Shown: positions 19,005 through 30,679, counted from the stretch's first letter. The stretch: DNA of 64,000 nucleotides from Lysobacter soli (GCF_003382285.1 NZ_QTJR01000004.1:186001-250000), one strand, 5' to 3'. Made by a program: numbers and translations. Notes: a model not told the origin generated them from the letters alone.

Positions 19005-19056
19005 AACGCCGTAGCCGCTCCCCGGACCTCGCGTCCCCGGCTACGGCGTTTTTCTT
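19005..19056 (+). terminator. Strong intrinsic terminator without an adjacent upstream gene
   Basis: AACGCCGTAGCCG (19005-19017) pairs perfectly with CGGCTACGGCGTT (19038-19050), followed by TTTCTTT. It points in the + direction but lies about 300 bp after grxD, the nearest + gene, and just before the convergent DUF924 gene. It could end long grxD transcripts or a short RNA starting near 18890-18990. Confidence 0.7.
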
Positions 19057-19060
19057 TGCC

Positions 19061-19606
19061 TCAGAAGCCGCCACCGGCGTCGAGATAGGCCTGTTCCTCG
19101 GCGGTCGTTTCGCGACCCAGGATCGCGTTGCGATGCGGGAAGCGGCCGAAGCGCGCGATCACGTCGCGATGCTTGATCGCGTATTCCAGATAGCCCCTGC
19201 CGGCATCGCCGCCCAGCGTCGAGGCCAGCGCGATCGAGCGCTCCTGGTCTTCCATCGACTCGGAATGTTCGAACGGCATGTAGAAGAACGGACGCAGCGC
19301 CGCGTCGACCGCGAGGTCGTCGCCGCGATCGATCGCGCGTGCCGCGTAATGGCGCGCGAGCGGGTCGGTCGCGAACGCGTGGCCGCTGCCGCGGAAGGCG
19401 TTGCGCGGAATCTGGTCGAGCAGCAGGCACAGCGCAAGCGCGCCGTCGGCGGTCTCCATCCAGTGTTCGAGCTCGCGTCGCGCCGCGGTGAAGTGCGCAT
19501 CGAGGAAATCGCCACAGCGCGCGTCGAACGCGTCGTCGCGCGCGAACCAGCGTTCGTAGCCGGCCTGGTGCCAGAAGGTGAGGAGGTCCTGCGGAGTGGT
19601 GTGCAT
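19061..19606 (-). CDS. DUF924 family protein
   Basis: A 181-residue soluble protein. LTFWHQAGYERWFARDDAFDARC, LALCLLLDQIPRNAFRG and FFYMPFEHSESMEDQERS are the conserved blocks of DUF924, an all-helical family with TPR-like packing and no established reaction. It ends in FPHRNAILGRETTAEEQAYLDAGGGF, also typical. Start ATG 19606 gives the usual family length. The gene is apparently monocistronic. Confidence 0.88.
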   Translation of the reverse strand: MHTTPQDLLTFWHQAGYERWFARDDAFDARCGDFLDAHFTAARRELEHWMETADGALALCLLLDQIPRNAFRGSGHAFATDPLARHYAARAIDRGDDLAVDAALRPFFYMPFEHSESMEDQERSIALASTLGGDAGRGYLEYAIKHRDVIARFGRFPHRNAILGRETTAEEQAYLDAGGGF

Positions 19607-19677
19607 GGGCGCGGGATAGAGGGCTAAAGCCGAAGGCTAATGCATGCGTTCTGGTGATCGGGTGTTCGCGCGTCGCG

Positions 19678-19711
19678 CCCTCACCCCATCTCTCCCGCAT
19701 GCGGGAGAGGA
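19678..19711. repeat. Dispersed repeat, family A, inverted
   Basis: CCCTCACCCCATCTCTCCCGC/GCGGGAGAGG hairpin in the 125-bp gap between two minus-strand genes. The arms keep pairing although the left arm has lost two C residues compared with the consensus. Confidence 0.75.
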
Positions 19712-19731
19712 GCCTGGATCAGCGACCGCAT

Positions 19732-20298
19732 TCACAACGACTCATCGCCCAGCTGCGTCTCCAGTTCCTCCGTCCACAGCTGCGTGATGCTTTCCAGCGT
19801 CACGGCGTGGATCAGCGGGCGGATCGCGCCGCCGGCGTAGGACTGCGAAACGAAGCGCGCGTAGCGCTCGCGGAACTGCAGCCAGCTGCGGTGCGCGTCG
19901 TCGAAGACGGCGAGCGTTTCCTCGTCGAGCTGGCGACGCAGGTGCGCGACCACCGTCGTCAACCGCGCATCGGCGCTGTGGAATTCCTCGAGTGCCTGCT
20001 GGTTCATGTCGCGCTGCGTGACGGCCGAATCGTCGCTCTGTCGCGCGACTTCCTCGGCCTTGGTGAAGTAGTTGTCGGCGATGCGCGCCGCCGTTTCGGC
20101 CTTGCCGATCAGCCGGTGTTCGAGGCGACGCAGGTCGTCGAGATTGGTGTTGGATTCGTCGAGCCCCTGCTTGAGGTCGAGCAGTTTCTGGTTGCGTTCG
20201 ATCGCCTCCACCGCGCTGCGTCGTTCGACGCGGCGCTGGAGGAAATAGAACCCCCAGGTCAGAACGGCGCCCAGCGCCAGATACAGCAACTTCTCCAT
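19732..20298 (-). CDS. Membrane-anchored protein resembling LprI (DUF1311)
   Basis: A 188-residue protein with one N-terminal membrane segment (about residues 4-20, LLYLALGAVLTWGFYFL) and a long, charged, mostly helical domain with coiled-coil character (QKLLDLKQGLDE; LDDLRRLEHRL). The C-terminal third, with SWLQFRERYARFVSQSYAGGAIRPL and ESITQLWTEEL, resembles the DUF1311/LprI lysozyme-inhibitor family but lacks its cysteines. Assignment is tentative. Start ATG 20298 precedes the membrane segment. It is divergent from the small secreted-protein gene. Confidence 0.65.
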   Translation of the reverse strand: MEKLLYLALGAVLTWGFYFLQRRVERRSAVEAIERNQKLLDLKQGLDESNTNLDDLRRLEHRLIGKAETAARIADNYFTKAEEVARQSDDSAVTQRDMNQQALEEFHSADARLTTVVAHLRRQLDEETLAVFDDAHRSWLQFRERYARFVSQSYAGGAIRPLIHAVTLESITQLWTEELETQLGDESL

Positions 20299-20564
20299 TT
20301 TGGGCCTCCCCGGCACGCTCCTTTCCACGGAGGACAGTGTGCCTGCGGGAGGTCGCATGCACTGCGACCTGTGGCGAGCCTTGGAGAGGCGTGCGCGAGG
20401 CCCTCTTAGAGGCCTCCACGGCGCCTTGACACGATCTCCACAAGACTGAACGGACGGTCTTCGTGCCGAGCGAACGGGCCCTTGGTTACGCTCGGATGGA
20501 CCGTCCCCCTGGTCCGATTCCCGCAAGCACACCGCCCCGCTACCGTTTCCCTGAGGGAAATCCC

Positions 20565-20861
20565 ATGAAACAGATGCTCCTCGCCGCCATCCTGCTGGCG
20601 GGCCTGTTCGTTCCCGGTTTCGCCTTCGCGCAGTACGACTGCTTCCTGGTCTGCACGCCTGCGCGTGTCTACTGCCAGCCTTCGGGCGCACCCGCGCCGC
20701 CCATCGCGAAACTGTGCGGCGCCAATTCGCTGGCGACGCAATCGTTCGCCACGGCGCTGGACACTTCGGATGCGTCGCAGGCCCCGCCGCCGGCGTGCAC
20801 GGCGCAGCAGGTATTCGATGAAGACACGCAGACCTACGAGTGGCAGATGGTCTGCGACTGA
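20565..20861 (+). CDS. Small secreted cysteine-containing protein
   Basis: A 98-residue precursor with a clear signal peptide (MKQMLLAAILLAGLFVPGFAFA, cleavage near residue 22). The mature part of about 76 residues has six cysteines (in YDCFLVC, VYCQ, KLCG, PACTAQ and MVCD), enough for three disulfides. Start ATG 20565 follows a GAGGGA ribosome-binding site. No family is recognised; a small disulfide-bonded periplasmic or secreted protein is inferred. A strong terminator follows. Confidence 0.7.
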   Translation: MKQMLLAAILLAGLFVPGFAFAQYDCFLVCTPARVYCQPSGAPAPPIAKLCGANSLATQSFATALDTSDASQAPPPACTAQQVFDEDTQTYEWQMVCD

Positions 20862-20889
20862 CGCGGTTGTTCGCACGTGCACGAAAACA

Positions 20890-20922
20890 CGAAGGCCGGC
20901 GATTGCCGGCCTTCGTTCGTTG
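20890..20922 (+). terminator. Intrinsic terminator after the small secreted protein
   Basis: An 11-bp perfect stem CGAAGGCCGGC/GCCGGCCTTCG with a GATT loop at 20890-20915, then TTCGTTG. It lies 29 bp past the stop of the + strand gene and between convergent genes. Confidence 0.75.
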
Positions 20923-20941
20923 CGGTGCCCGTACGGGTTCG

Positions 20942-21718
20942 TCACTCGTCGAAGCGGAGGTGGCGCACCGACTTTCCGTTTCGACGGATCAGCTTCAACG
21001 CTTCGATGCCGACGTTGATGTGGTTGTCGACGTAGTCCGCCGATACGCGCGCATCCGACGCTTCGGTCTTCACGCCTTCCGGGATCATCGGCTGGTCCGA
21101 CACCAGCAGCAGCGCGCCGCAGGGAATGCGGTTCGCGAAGCCGGCGGCGAAGATCGTCGCCGTTTCCATGTCGATGGCCATGCAGCGCATCGCACGAAGG
21201 CGTTCCTTGAAGGCCTCGTCGTGTTCCCAGACGCGACGGTTGGTCGTGTAGACGGTGCCGGTCCAGTAGTCGAGCGCGAGGTCGCGGATCATCGTCGACA
21301 CCGCGCGCTGCAGCGCGAAGGCCGGCAGCGCGGGCACCTGCGGGGGCAGGTAGTCGTCGCTGGTGCCTTCGCCGCGGATCGCCGCGATCGGCAGGATGAG
21401 GTCGCCCAGCTGGTTCTTCCGCTTCAGGCCGCCGCACTTGCCCAGGAACAGCACGGCCTTGGGCGAGATGGCGCTGAGCAGGTCCATGATCGTCGCGGCA
21501 TTCGGGCTGCCCATGCCGAAGTTGATCATGGTGATGCCGTCGTGCGTGCAGCTGGGCATCGGGCGGTCCATGCCGACCACCGGCGCGCCGGTCATGCGCG
21601 AGAAGATGTTCACGTAACCGCCGAAGTTGGTCAGCAGCACGTGTTCGCCGAACTGGTCCAGCGGCACGCCCGTGTAGCGCGGCAGCCAGTTGTCGACGAT
21701 CTGTTCCTTGTCTTTCAT
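20942..21718 (-). CDS. amn: AMP nucleosidase, short form
   Basis: A 258-residue purine nucleosidase/phosphorylase-fold protein. TNFGGYVNIFSRMTGAPV, MINFGMGSPNAATIMDLL, FLGKCGGLK and AIDMETATIFAAGF are the conserved blocks of AMP nucleosidase, which hydrolyses AMP to adenine and ribose 5-phosphate. E. coli Amn (484 residues) has an extra N-terminal domain; this protein matches the catalytic part alone, a form known in other bacteria. The Glu in DMETA is the nucleobase and ribose ligand in this fold. It is divergent from the amidohydrolase operon. Confidence 0.88.
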   Translation of the reverse strand: MKDKEQIVDNWLPRYTGVPLDQFGEHVLLTNFGGYVNIFSRMTGAPVVGMDRPMPSCTHDGITMINFGMGSPNAATIMDLLSAISPKAVLFLGKCGGLKRKNQLGDLILPIAAIRGEGTSDDYLPPQVPALPAFALQRAVSTMIRDLALDYWTGTVYTTNRRVWEHDEAFKERLRAMRCMAIDMETATIFAAGFANRIPCGALLLVSDQPMIPEGVKTEASDARVSADYVDNHINVGIEALKLIRRNGKSVRHLRFDE

Positions 21719-21883
21719 GGGGGATGGCTCCTCTTGTAGTTGTGTGTGCTGCAGTACGCATCCAGTCCGATGCGCCTAATCGGGCATTGTGTCACGCCGT
21801 CCATGACCATCGTCAGGGTTGGCATCGCCGCGCCGGCGCGGCTACGGTGGGGCGTTGTGAGCCGTACTCACCCGGGGACCTCC

Positions 21884-23364
<1,481 letters not shown>

Positions 23365-23368
<4 letters not shown>

Positions 23369-24765
23369 GGCGCTTCATCGAGTTCCGTCGGTCTCGGCAC
23401 AACCACCCGGTCGACACCTTCGAACTGGCGTGCTGCGAACGCGACGCGGGCTGGTCGCGGTGGTATTCGCCCACGCGCAGTTTCCTCTTCATCGGCCTGC
23501 TGCTGGCCTCGATGGGCGCTGGCGCGCAGGAGCTGCTGATCCGCAACGCCACCGTGCACACGGCCGGCGCGCAGGGCACGCTGAAGAACGCCGACGTCCT
23601 CGTCTCCGGCGGCACGGTCCGCGCCGTCGGCACCGGGCTGTCCGCACCGGCGGGCGCGCAGGTGGTCGACGCACAGGGCCGCTCGGTGACGCCGACGCTG
23701 TTCGGCGGCATCACCGAGATCGGCCTGGAGGAAGTCTCCGGCGAGAAGGACACCGTCGACAACACGCTCGCGCTGGGCGCCGACACCAAGCAGATGACGG
23801 TGCGGCCGGAGTTCGACGTGACGCTGGCCTACAACCCGGACTCGATCCTGGTGCCGGTCACACGCATCGAAGGCATCGGCTGGACGCTGCTCGGCGCCGG
23901 CACCGCGACGGGCGGTTCGATCGTCGCCGGCCAGGGCGGCATCGTGCGCCTGGACGGCAGCGCCGATCCGATCGGCCCGCGCGAGCTGTTCCTGCGCATC
24001 GGCGGCGACGCGGCCGGGCTGTCGGGCAATTCGCGCGCGGCGCAGTGGATGATCCTGGACCAGCTGATCGACGAAGTGCGCGGACGCATTTCGCCCGACG
24101 CCAACGCCGCGCTGCTGACGCCGGCCGGTCGCGCCGCCCTGGCGAAGTACATCGGCGGCGGCGGTCGCGTGGTGGTCGAGGTGGATCGCGCCGCCGACAT
24201 TCGCCAGCTGCTGCGCTGGTCGCAACGCCACAACGTGCGCGTGGCGATCGCCGGCGGCGCCGAAGCGTGGCGCGTGGCGCCGATGCTCGCGTCGGCGAAG
24301 GTGCCGGTCTTCGTCAATCCACTCGGCAACCTCCCGTCGGATTTCGACAAGCTCGGCTCGACGATGGAAAACGCGGCGCGCCTGCGCGCGGCGGGCGTGC
24401 AGGTCGGCTTCACGCAGGCCGGCGATGCGTCGCACAACGCGCGCAAGATCCGCCAGCTCGCCGGCAACGCGGTGGCCAATGGCCTGGCGTGGGAGGACGG
24501 CCTCGCCGGCCTGACGCGCGTGCCCGCCGAAACCTTCGGCGTCGCCGACCGGCTCGGCACCATCGCGCCGGGCAAGCGAGCCGACCTGGTGCTGTGGAGC
24601 GGCGATCCGCTGGAAGTGAACGCCGTCGCCCTGCAGGTGTGGATGGACGGCCGCGCGATCCCGATGCGCAGCCGCCAGACCGAACTGCGCGACCGCTACC
24701 TGAAGACCGCCGCCCCGGCCGCCGACGGCGGACTGCCGCGGGCGTATCCGGCGTCGGGGCGGTGA
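23365..24765 (+). CDS. Amidohydrolase-like protein lacking the HxH metal motif
   Basis: A 466-residue protein coupled to the preceding amidohydrolase by an ATGA overlap. The composite sandwich is present (LLIRNATVHTAGAQ; RADLVLWSGDPLEVNAVALQVWMDG), but where the first gene has PGLIDVHSH this one has TPTLFGGITEIGLEEV, and no other histidine cluster replaces it. A hydrophobic segment lies only at about residues 39-54, after a 38-residue charged region, so it may be a membrane anchor or an internal start may be used. Loss of metal ligands suggests a non-catalytic partner, perhaps forming a heteromer with the upstream enzyme. The coupling is seen; the partnership is inferred. Confidence 0.85.
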
Positions 24766-24778
24766 GGTAAAGCCGGTC

Positions 24779-24890
24779 CCTTCTCCCGCTTGCGGGAGAA
24801 GGTGCCCCGAAGGGGCGGATGAGGGGGAGTGAGGGCAGCTGCGTTTGATCGCCCTCACCCCAACCCCTCTCCCGCAAGCGGGAGAGGGGC
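24779..24890. repeat. Two dispersed family-A repeats in opposite orientation
   Basis: The first (24779-24812) is a variant with arms CTTCTCCCGC/GCGGGAGAAG and the tail GTGCCCCGAAGGGGCGGATGAGGG. The second (24852-24890) is a standard inverted copy CCCTCACCCCAACCCC followed by the hairpin. The same pairing of a standard and a variant copy occurs at 29033-29141. Confidence 0.8.
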
Positions 24891-24966
24891 TTCGCTTGGC
24901 GGCAAGGCGACGCCGTATCCTGACCGCCTCGCGCCACACCCGCGCGCCACGCACAGGACGCCCGCC

Positions 24967-25374
24967 ATGCCTCCGCTTCCGCACGTCGACTTCAACTGGG
25001 TCGCGGCGATCGCCGCCGCCGTGTCTTCCTTCGTCCTGGGCGGTCTCTGGTACGGGCCGCTGTTCAAGCGCGCCTGGTGCCGCGAGGCCGGCATCGATCC
25101 GGACACCGCGCCGCGTCATCCCGCGCGCATCTTCGCCACCGCGTTCGTGTGCAGCCTGCTGGCGGCGGTGATGTTCGCCAACTTCCTGCCGCCCACCGCG
25201 ACGGCCGCCGACGGCTTCGGCGCGGGCTTCGTGGTCGGCCTGTTCTTCGTGGCGATGAGCTTCGGCATCAACTACGCCTTCGCCCAGCGCAGCCTGAAGC
25301 TGTGGATGATCGATGCCGGCTACCACATCGCCCAGTTCTGCCTGTACGGGCTGATCCTCGGCGCGTGGCATTGA
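24967..25374 (+). CDS. DUF1761 membrane protein
   Basis: A 135-residue protein with four hydrophobic helices (about 11-29, 53-70, 80-98 and 112-130). WYGPLFKRAWCREAG after the first helix and FGINYAFAQRSLKLWMIDAGYH are hallmarks of DUF1761, a family of small four-helix inner-membrane proteins of unknown function. Start ATG 24967 (MPPLPHVDFNWVA) matches the family. It is followed 10 bp later by the isomerase gene, so they are probably cotranscribed. Confidence 0.85.
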   Translation: MPPLPHVDFNWVAAIAAAVSSFVLGGLWYGPLFKRAWCREAGIDPDTAPRHPARIFATAFVCSLLAAVMFANFLPPTATAADGFGAGFVVGLFFVAMSFGINYAFAQRSLKLWMIDAGYHIAQFCLYGLILGAWH

Positions 25375-25384
25375 GGACGCCTGC

Positions 25385-26029
25385 ATGGACGCCTCGCTGA
25401 CCTGGTACTTCGACTTCATCTCCCCGTTCTCGTACCTGCAGTGGCAGCGGCTGAAACCGTTGCTGCGCGAGCGCGAGGCGGCCGGCACGCCGGTGCGGCT
25501 GGCGCCGATCGTGTTCGCAGCGGTGCTCGACGCCCGCGGGCAGAAGGGTCCGGCGGAAATCCCCGGCAAGCGCGAATTCACCTACCGCCACGTCCTGTGG
25601 CTGGCGCGGCAGGCAGGCGTGACGCTGCGCTTCCCGCCGGCGCATCCGTTCAATCCGCTGGCGTCGCTGCGGCTGAGCATCGCCGCCGGCGATACGCCCG
25701 AAGCGGTGGATTCGATCTTCGACTGGATATGGACCCACGGCCGCCCGGGCGACAGCGTCGAGGCGCTGGTGCCGCTGATGGCCGCGCTGGACGTCCCCGC
25801 CGACGCGCTCGACGCCGACCAGACCAAGGCCGCCTTGCGCGCGAACACCGATGCGGCCATCGCCGCGGGCGTCTATGGCGTGCCGACGCTGTCGATCGGC
25901 GACGAGCTGTTCTGGGGGTACGACGCCACCGACTTCGCCCTCGCCGCGATGCACGATGCCTCGCTGCTGCAGGACGAGGAAATGCGCCGCGTGAGCGGCC
26001 TGCCGGTGGGTCTGCAGCGCCGGCGCTGA
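25385..26029 (+). CDS. 2-hydroxychromene-2-carboxylate isomerase / kappa-class GST-like protein
   Basis: A 214-residue DsbA-fold protein. The N-terminal WYFDFISPFSYLQW carries the Ser that replaces the DsbA cysteine and binds glutathione in this family. GVYGVPTLSIGDELFWGYD near the C-terminus holds the cis-Pro loop. Relatives act in naphthalene degradation (NahD) or as kappa glutathione transferases; no aromatic-degradation genes are nearby, so a general glutathione-dependent isomerase or transferase role is more likely. No signal peptide. Cytoplasmic. Confidence 0.87.
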   Translation: MDASLTWYFDFISPFSYLQWQRLKPLLREREAAGTPVRLAPIVFAAVLDARGQKGPAEIPGKREFTYRHVLWLARQAGVTLRFPPAHPFNPLASLRLSIAAGDTPEAVDSIFDWIWTHGRPGDSVEALVPLMAALDVPADALDADQTKAALRANTDAAIAAGVYGVPTLSIGDELFWGYDATDFALAAMHDASLLQDEEMRRVSGLPVGLQRRR

Positions 26030-26129
26030 CGCGCAGCGTCATGCGGCGGCGCCGCACGGACATCCGTCTCGGACAAGGTATGCTGGCCGTCACACTTCGA
26101 AAGCCAGCGCTCTTTCCGGGAGGGGAACC

Positions 26130-27077
26130 ATGCGCATCGGTCTCGTCGTCGATTCCGCCTGCGACCTGCCTTTGCAATACCTCGAGCAGCACGAGGTCTC
26201 CGTGCTGCCCATCACCGTCCGCATCGGCGAGGCGGTGCTCGCCGATCATCGCGACGAGCAAGCCACGCTCGAGTTCCTGCACGCCCACGTCGCCGAACGC
26301 GGCCACGAGGCGCAGACCATGCCGTACACGGTCCAGCAGATCCAGGACCTGTTCCTGCAGCGGCTGGTGATCGATTACGACTACGTCTTCTGCATGACGA
26401 TCACGAAGACGCGCAGTCCGATCTTCGACAACGCACAGCAGGCGAGTTTCGCGATCCTCAACGACTACAAGCCCGTGCGCGCCGCGGCGGGCAACGCGAC
26501 GCCGTTCGCGCTGCGCGTGGTGGACACGCAGAACCTGTTCGCCGCGCAGGGCGTGACGGCGGTGGAAGCCATCCGCCTGCGCGCCGCGGGCGAAGGCGCG
26601 CCGAAGATCCGCGCACGGCTGGAGCACCTCGCGCTGCATACGCAGGGCTACATGGTGCCGCCGGATCTCTATTACCTGCGCAATCGCGCGCGCGCCAAGG
26701 GCGATCGCAGCGTCGGTTTCCTGAGCGCGGCGCTCGGCAGCGCGCTGGACATCAAGCCGATCCTGCACGCCAACCGCGGCGAAACCGGCCCGGCGGCGAA
26801 GATCAAGGGCTTCGAGCCGGCGGTGCAGAAACTGTTCGAGCACGTCTCCCAGCGCGTGGAACGCGGCGAACTGCTGACGCCGACGATGTGCCTGAGCTAC
26901 GGCGGCGAACTCGAAGGCCTGCGCGCGCTGCCCGGCTACGAACGCCTGCGCGATGCCTGCGCGTCGAACAACGTCGAGCTGTTCGAAAGCGTCATGAGCC
27001 TGACCGGCATGGTCAACGTCGGCAAGGGCGCGGTGGTGGTGGGCTTCGCGGCCGAAGGGCAGAAGTTCACTGCGTGA
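26130..27077 (+). CDS. DegV family fatty-acid-binding protein
   Basis: A 315-residue protein beginning MRIGLVVDSACDLP, the DegV signature. TKTRSPIFDNAQQAS holds the TxxxS region that contacts the carboxylate, and RNRARAKGDRSVG and IKPILHANRGE are typical of the second domain. DegV proteins bind fatty acids; in Firmicutes (FakB) they present them to a kinase. No FakA-like kinase is adjacent, and the role in Gammaproteobacteria is less clear. Start ATG 26130 has GGGAGGGG directly upstream. Confidence 0.88.
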   Translation: MRIGLVVDSACDLPLQYLEQHEVSVLPITVRIGEAVLADHRDEQATLEFLHAHVAERGHEAQTMPYTVQQIQDLFLQRLVIDYDYVFCMTITKTRSPIFDNAQQASFAILNDYKPVRAAAGNATPFALRVVDTQNLFAAQGVTAVEAIRLRAAGEGAPKIRARLEHLALHTQGYMVPPDLYYLRNRARAKGDRSVGFLSAALGSALDIKPILHANRGETGPAAKIKGFEPAVQKLFEHVSQRVERGELLTPTMCLSYGGELEGLRALPGYERLRDACASNNVELFESVMSLTGMVNVGKGAVVVGFAAEGQKFTA

Positions 27078-27171
27078 CGCACGCGGCGGGCGGCTTCGGC
27101 GCCCGTCGCATCCATCACGGCGCGGGGATATTCACGTCCATAAACTGGACGCTCCTATCAGGAGACCCACG

Positions 27172-27516
27172 ATGGCCACGCGCTATTACATCCGCCTTCC
27201 CGACGCGCAGCGCGCGCGCGGCGGCGATTCGTCGCTGTCTTTCACCGCGGTCAGCCCCGACGGTTTCGCCGAGCAGTTGCAGGCCGCCCTGCGCGAGCCG
27301 TCGCTGTTCGAACGCTGGAAGATGAAGCAGGACGATCCGGACGCGGTCGATCCCGCGCTGGGCGAAACCGATCCGGATGCCGTCGTGCAGGGTGCGCAGC
27401 ACGACCTGCACATCGACCTCGTCGCGACCACGCGCATCGGGGGCGAAATCCTCCGCCAGCGCCTGCGCTGGCTGGCCGGCAGCGCATGGGAACTGAGGGA
27501 CGTCACCGCGGCATGA
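27172..27516 (+). CDS. Hypothetical protein upstream of a Dph6-like gene
   Basis: A 114-residue soluble protein, RBS AGGAGA 8 bp before ATG 27172. The N-terminus MATRYYIRLPDAQRARGGD and LSFTAVSPDGFAEQLQAALREP are compatible with a small alpha/beta domain. Residues about 50-75 are acidic (QDDPDAVDPALGETDPDAV). No known family is recognised. Its stop overlaps the start of the downstream ATP-pyrophosphatase gene (ATGA), suggesting coupled translation and perhaps a functional link. Confidence 0.65.
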   Translation: MATRYYIRLPDAQRARGGDSSLSFTAVSPDGFAEQLQAALREPSLFERWKMKQDDPDAVDPALGETDPDAVVQGAQHDLHIDLVATTRIGGEILRQRLRWLAGSAWELRDVTAA

Positions 27517-28181
27517 GCCCGCGGTTGCTGTCGTGGAGCGGCGGCAAGGATGCGGCGTGGACGCTCCACGCCATGCGCCAGCGCGGCGATGAGGTCGTCG
27601 CGCTGCTCACCACGATTACCGACGAATACGACCGCGTGTCGATGCAGGGCATCCGCCGCGACATCCTGCACGCGCAGGCCGACGCCGCCGGGCTTGCGCT
27701 GATCGAAGCGCGCATCCCGGCGCAATGCGACAACGCGACGTACGAAGCCTCCTTCGCCGATGCGCTTTCGCGCGCACGCGAGCGCTGGCCCGACATGGAC
27801 ACCATCGCGTTCGGCGACCTGTTCCTCGCCGACGTGCGCGCGTGGCGCGAGTCGCTGTGCGCGCGTCTCGGCTGGAATATCGACACGCCGCTGTTCGGAC
27901 GCGATACCGCGCGGCTCGCGCGCGAGATGCACGACGGCGGTTTGCGCGCACGCCTGTGCTGCGTCGATACCGAGCAACTCGACGCGCGCTTCGCCGGCCT
28001 CGCGTTCGATGCTGCGTTGATCGCGCAATTGCCCGATGGTTGCGATCCCTGCGGCGAGAACGGCGAGTTCCACACGCTCGTGCACGACGGCCCGATGTTC
28101 CGCGCACCGTTGCAGGTGCGCGAAGGCGAAACGGTGCTGCGCGACGGACGCTTCGCCTACACCGATTTCGCCATGGCCTGA
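27513..28181 (+). CDS. Dph6-like ATP pyrophosphatase (diphthine-ammonia ligase family)
   Basis: A 222-residue N-type ATP pyrophosphatase with the PP-loop LSWSGGKDAAWTLHAM at the N-terminus. FGDLFLADVRAWRESLCARLGW and DPCGENGEFHTLVHDGPMF are the conserved blocks of the Dph6/MJ0570 family. In eukaryotes Dph6 amidates diphthine on EF2; bacteria do not make diphthamide, so the bacterial substrate is different and unknown. Start ATG 27513 is translationally coupled to the hypothetical gene upstream. Cytoplasmic. Confidence 0.87.
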   Translation: MSPRLLSWSGGKDAAWTLHAMRQRGDEVVALLTTITDEYDRVSMQGIRRDILHAQADAAGLALIEARIPAQCDNATYEASFADALSRARERWPDMDTIAFGDLFLADVRAWRESLCARLGWNIDTPLFGRDTARLAREMHDGGLRARLCCVDTEQLDARFAGLAFDAALIAQLPDGCDPCGENGEFHTLVHDGPMFRAPLQVREGETVLRDGRFAYTDFAMA

Positions 28182-28188
28182 GCGCCGC

Positions 28189-29019
28189 TTACGCCTTCAG
28201 CGCGGCGGCGTGGTGCGCGATGTGGTCGCCGATGAAGCTGGCGATGAAGTAATAGCTGTGGTCGTAGCCCGGCTGCATCCGCAGTTCGAGCGGATGCCCG
28301 ACCGCTTCGCAGGCTTCGCGCAGGCGCTGCGGCTGCAGCTGCGTCGCGAGGAATTCGTCGGCCTCGCCCTGGTCGACCAGCAGCGGCAGGCGCTCCGGTG
28401 CCGAGGCGATCAGCGCCGTCGCATCCCACGCCTTCCATGCCTCGCGATCCTCGCCGAGGTACGCGGCGAACGCCTTCTGACCCCACGGCACCTGCGTCGG
28501 CGCCACGATCGGCGAGAACGCCGAGACGCTGCGATACCGCCCCGGATTCTTCAGTGCGACGACAAGTGCGCCGTGTCCGCCCATCGAGTGGCCGCTGATC
28601 GCACGCGCCTTCGTCGCCGGGAACTGCGCTTCGATCAGGTCGGGCAATTCGCGCGAGACGTAATCGAACATGCGGTAGTGCTTCGACCACGGCGCCTGCG
28701 TCGCATCGACGTAGAAGCCCGCGCCGATGCCGAGGTCGTAGCCTTCGGCATCCGCGACACCCGCACCGCGCGGGCTGGTGTCGGGTGCGACCAGGATGAC
28801 GCCGTGCTCGGCCGCATAGCGCTGCGCGCCGGCCTTGGTGATGAAGTTCTGCTCGGTGCAGGTCAGCCCGCTCAGCCAGTACAGCACGGGGCAGGAACGC
28901 TGCTCCGCCTGCGGCGGCAGGTAGACGCCAAACGTCGTCTCGCAGTCGAGCGACTTCGCGTGATGCCGGTAAACGTGCTGCCAGCCGCCGAAGCAGGCGC
29001 GGTGTTCGATTCTGTCCAT
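28189..29019 (-). CDS. fghA: S-formylglutathione hydrolase
   Basis: A 276-residue alpha/beta hydrolase that cleaves S-formylglutathione to formate and glutathione, the last step of glutathione-dependent formaldehyde detoxification. The nucleophile is Ser145 in [10 protein letters not shown], the acid Asp221 in QGEADEF and the base His254 in [19 protein letters not shown] is the family oxyanion-hole region. It follows frmA in the same direction, separated by 128 bp of dispersed repeats, and completes the frmR-frmA-fghA cluster. Confidence 0.96.
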   Translation of the reverse strand: MDRIEHRACFGGWQHVYRHHAKSLDCETTFGVYLPPQAEQRSCPVLYWLSGLTCTEQNFITKAGAQRYAAEHGVILVAPDTSPRGAGVADAEGYDLGIGAGFYVDATQAPWSKHYRMFDYVSRELPDLIEAQFPATKARAISGHSMGGHGALVVALKNPGRYRSVSAFSPIVAPTQVPWGQKAFAAYLGEDREAWKAWDATALIASAPERLPLLVDQGEADEFLATQLQPQRLREACEAVGHPLELRMQPGYDHSYYFIASFIGDHIAHHAAALKA

Positions 29020-29032
29020 ATCGCTCTCTTGA

Positions 29033-29141
29033 GCCCCTCTCCCGCGCGCGGGAGAGGGGTTGGGGTGAGGGCAAGGCGGAGATGCGGGCCGTCTGCCCCC
29101 ATCCGCCCTCCGGGCACCTTCTCCCGCACGCGGGAGAAGGG
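29033..29141. repeat. Two dispersed family-A repeats inside the frm cluster
   Basis: A standard copy at 29033-29071 (CCCCTCTCCCGC/GCGGGAGAGGGG plus tail) and a variant at 29117-29141 (CTTCTCCCGC/GCGGGAGAAG). They occupy almost the entire gap between frmA and fghA. In a transcript they would form stable stem-loops that might affect mRNA stability or the ratio of the two enzymes. Confidence 0.8.
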
Positions 29142-29147
29142 AGCGGC

Positions 29148-30561
<1,414 letters not shown>

Positions 30562-30579
30562 GACGGCCACCCGCTCGGG

Positions 30580-30596
30580 TACTGGGGTGGAGTATA
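30580..30596 (-). promoter_or_regulatory. Predicted FrmR operator
   Basis: TACT (30580-30583), a G-rich spacer GGGGTGG, then AGTA (30591-30594) followed by TA. This inverted repeat flanking a G/C tract is the known operator form of CsoR/RcnR/FrmR repressors. It lies 19 bp upstream of the frmR GTG, where it would overlap the promoter. Confidence 0.75.
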
Positions 30597-30619
30597 CGTC
30601 AGCCGGCCGCCCACGCCGC

Positions 30620-30652
30620 AAAAAAACGAAACGGGAGCGCGAGGCTCCCGTT
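30620..30652 (-). terminator. Intrinsic terminator of the DUF4136 gene
   Basis: An 8-bp stem ACGGGAGC/GCTCCCGT (30631-30638 with 30644-30651). On the minus strand it is followed by TTCGTTTTTTT. It lies 28 bp beyond the stop of the DUF4136 lipoprotein gene and isolates it from the frm operon. Confidence 0.8.
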
Positions 30653-30679
30653 CGTGGATGCGAGGTTTGCGGCGTTGCG

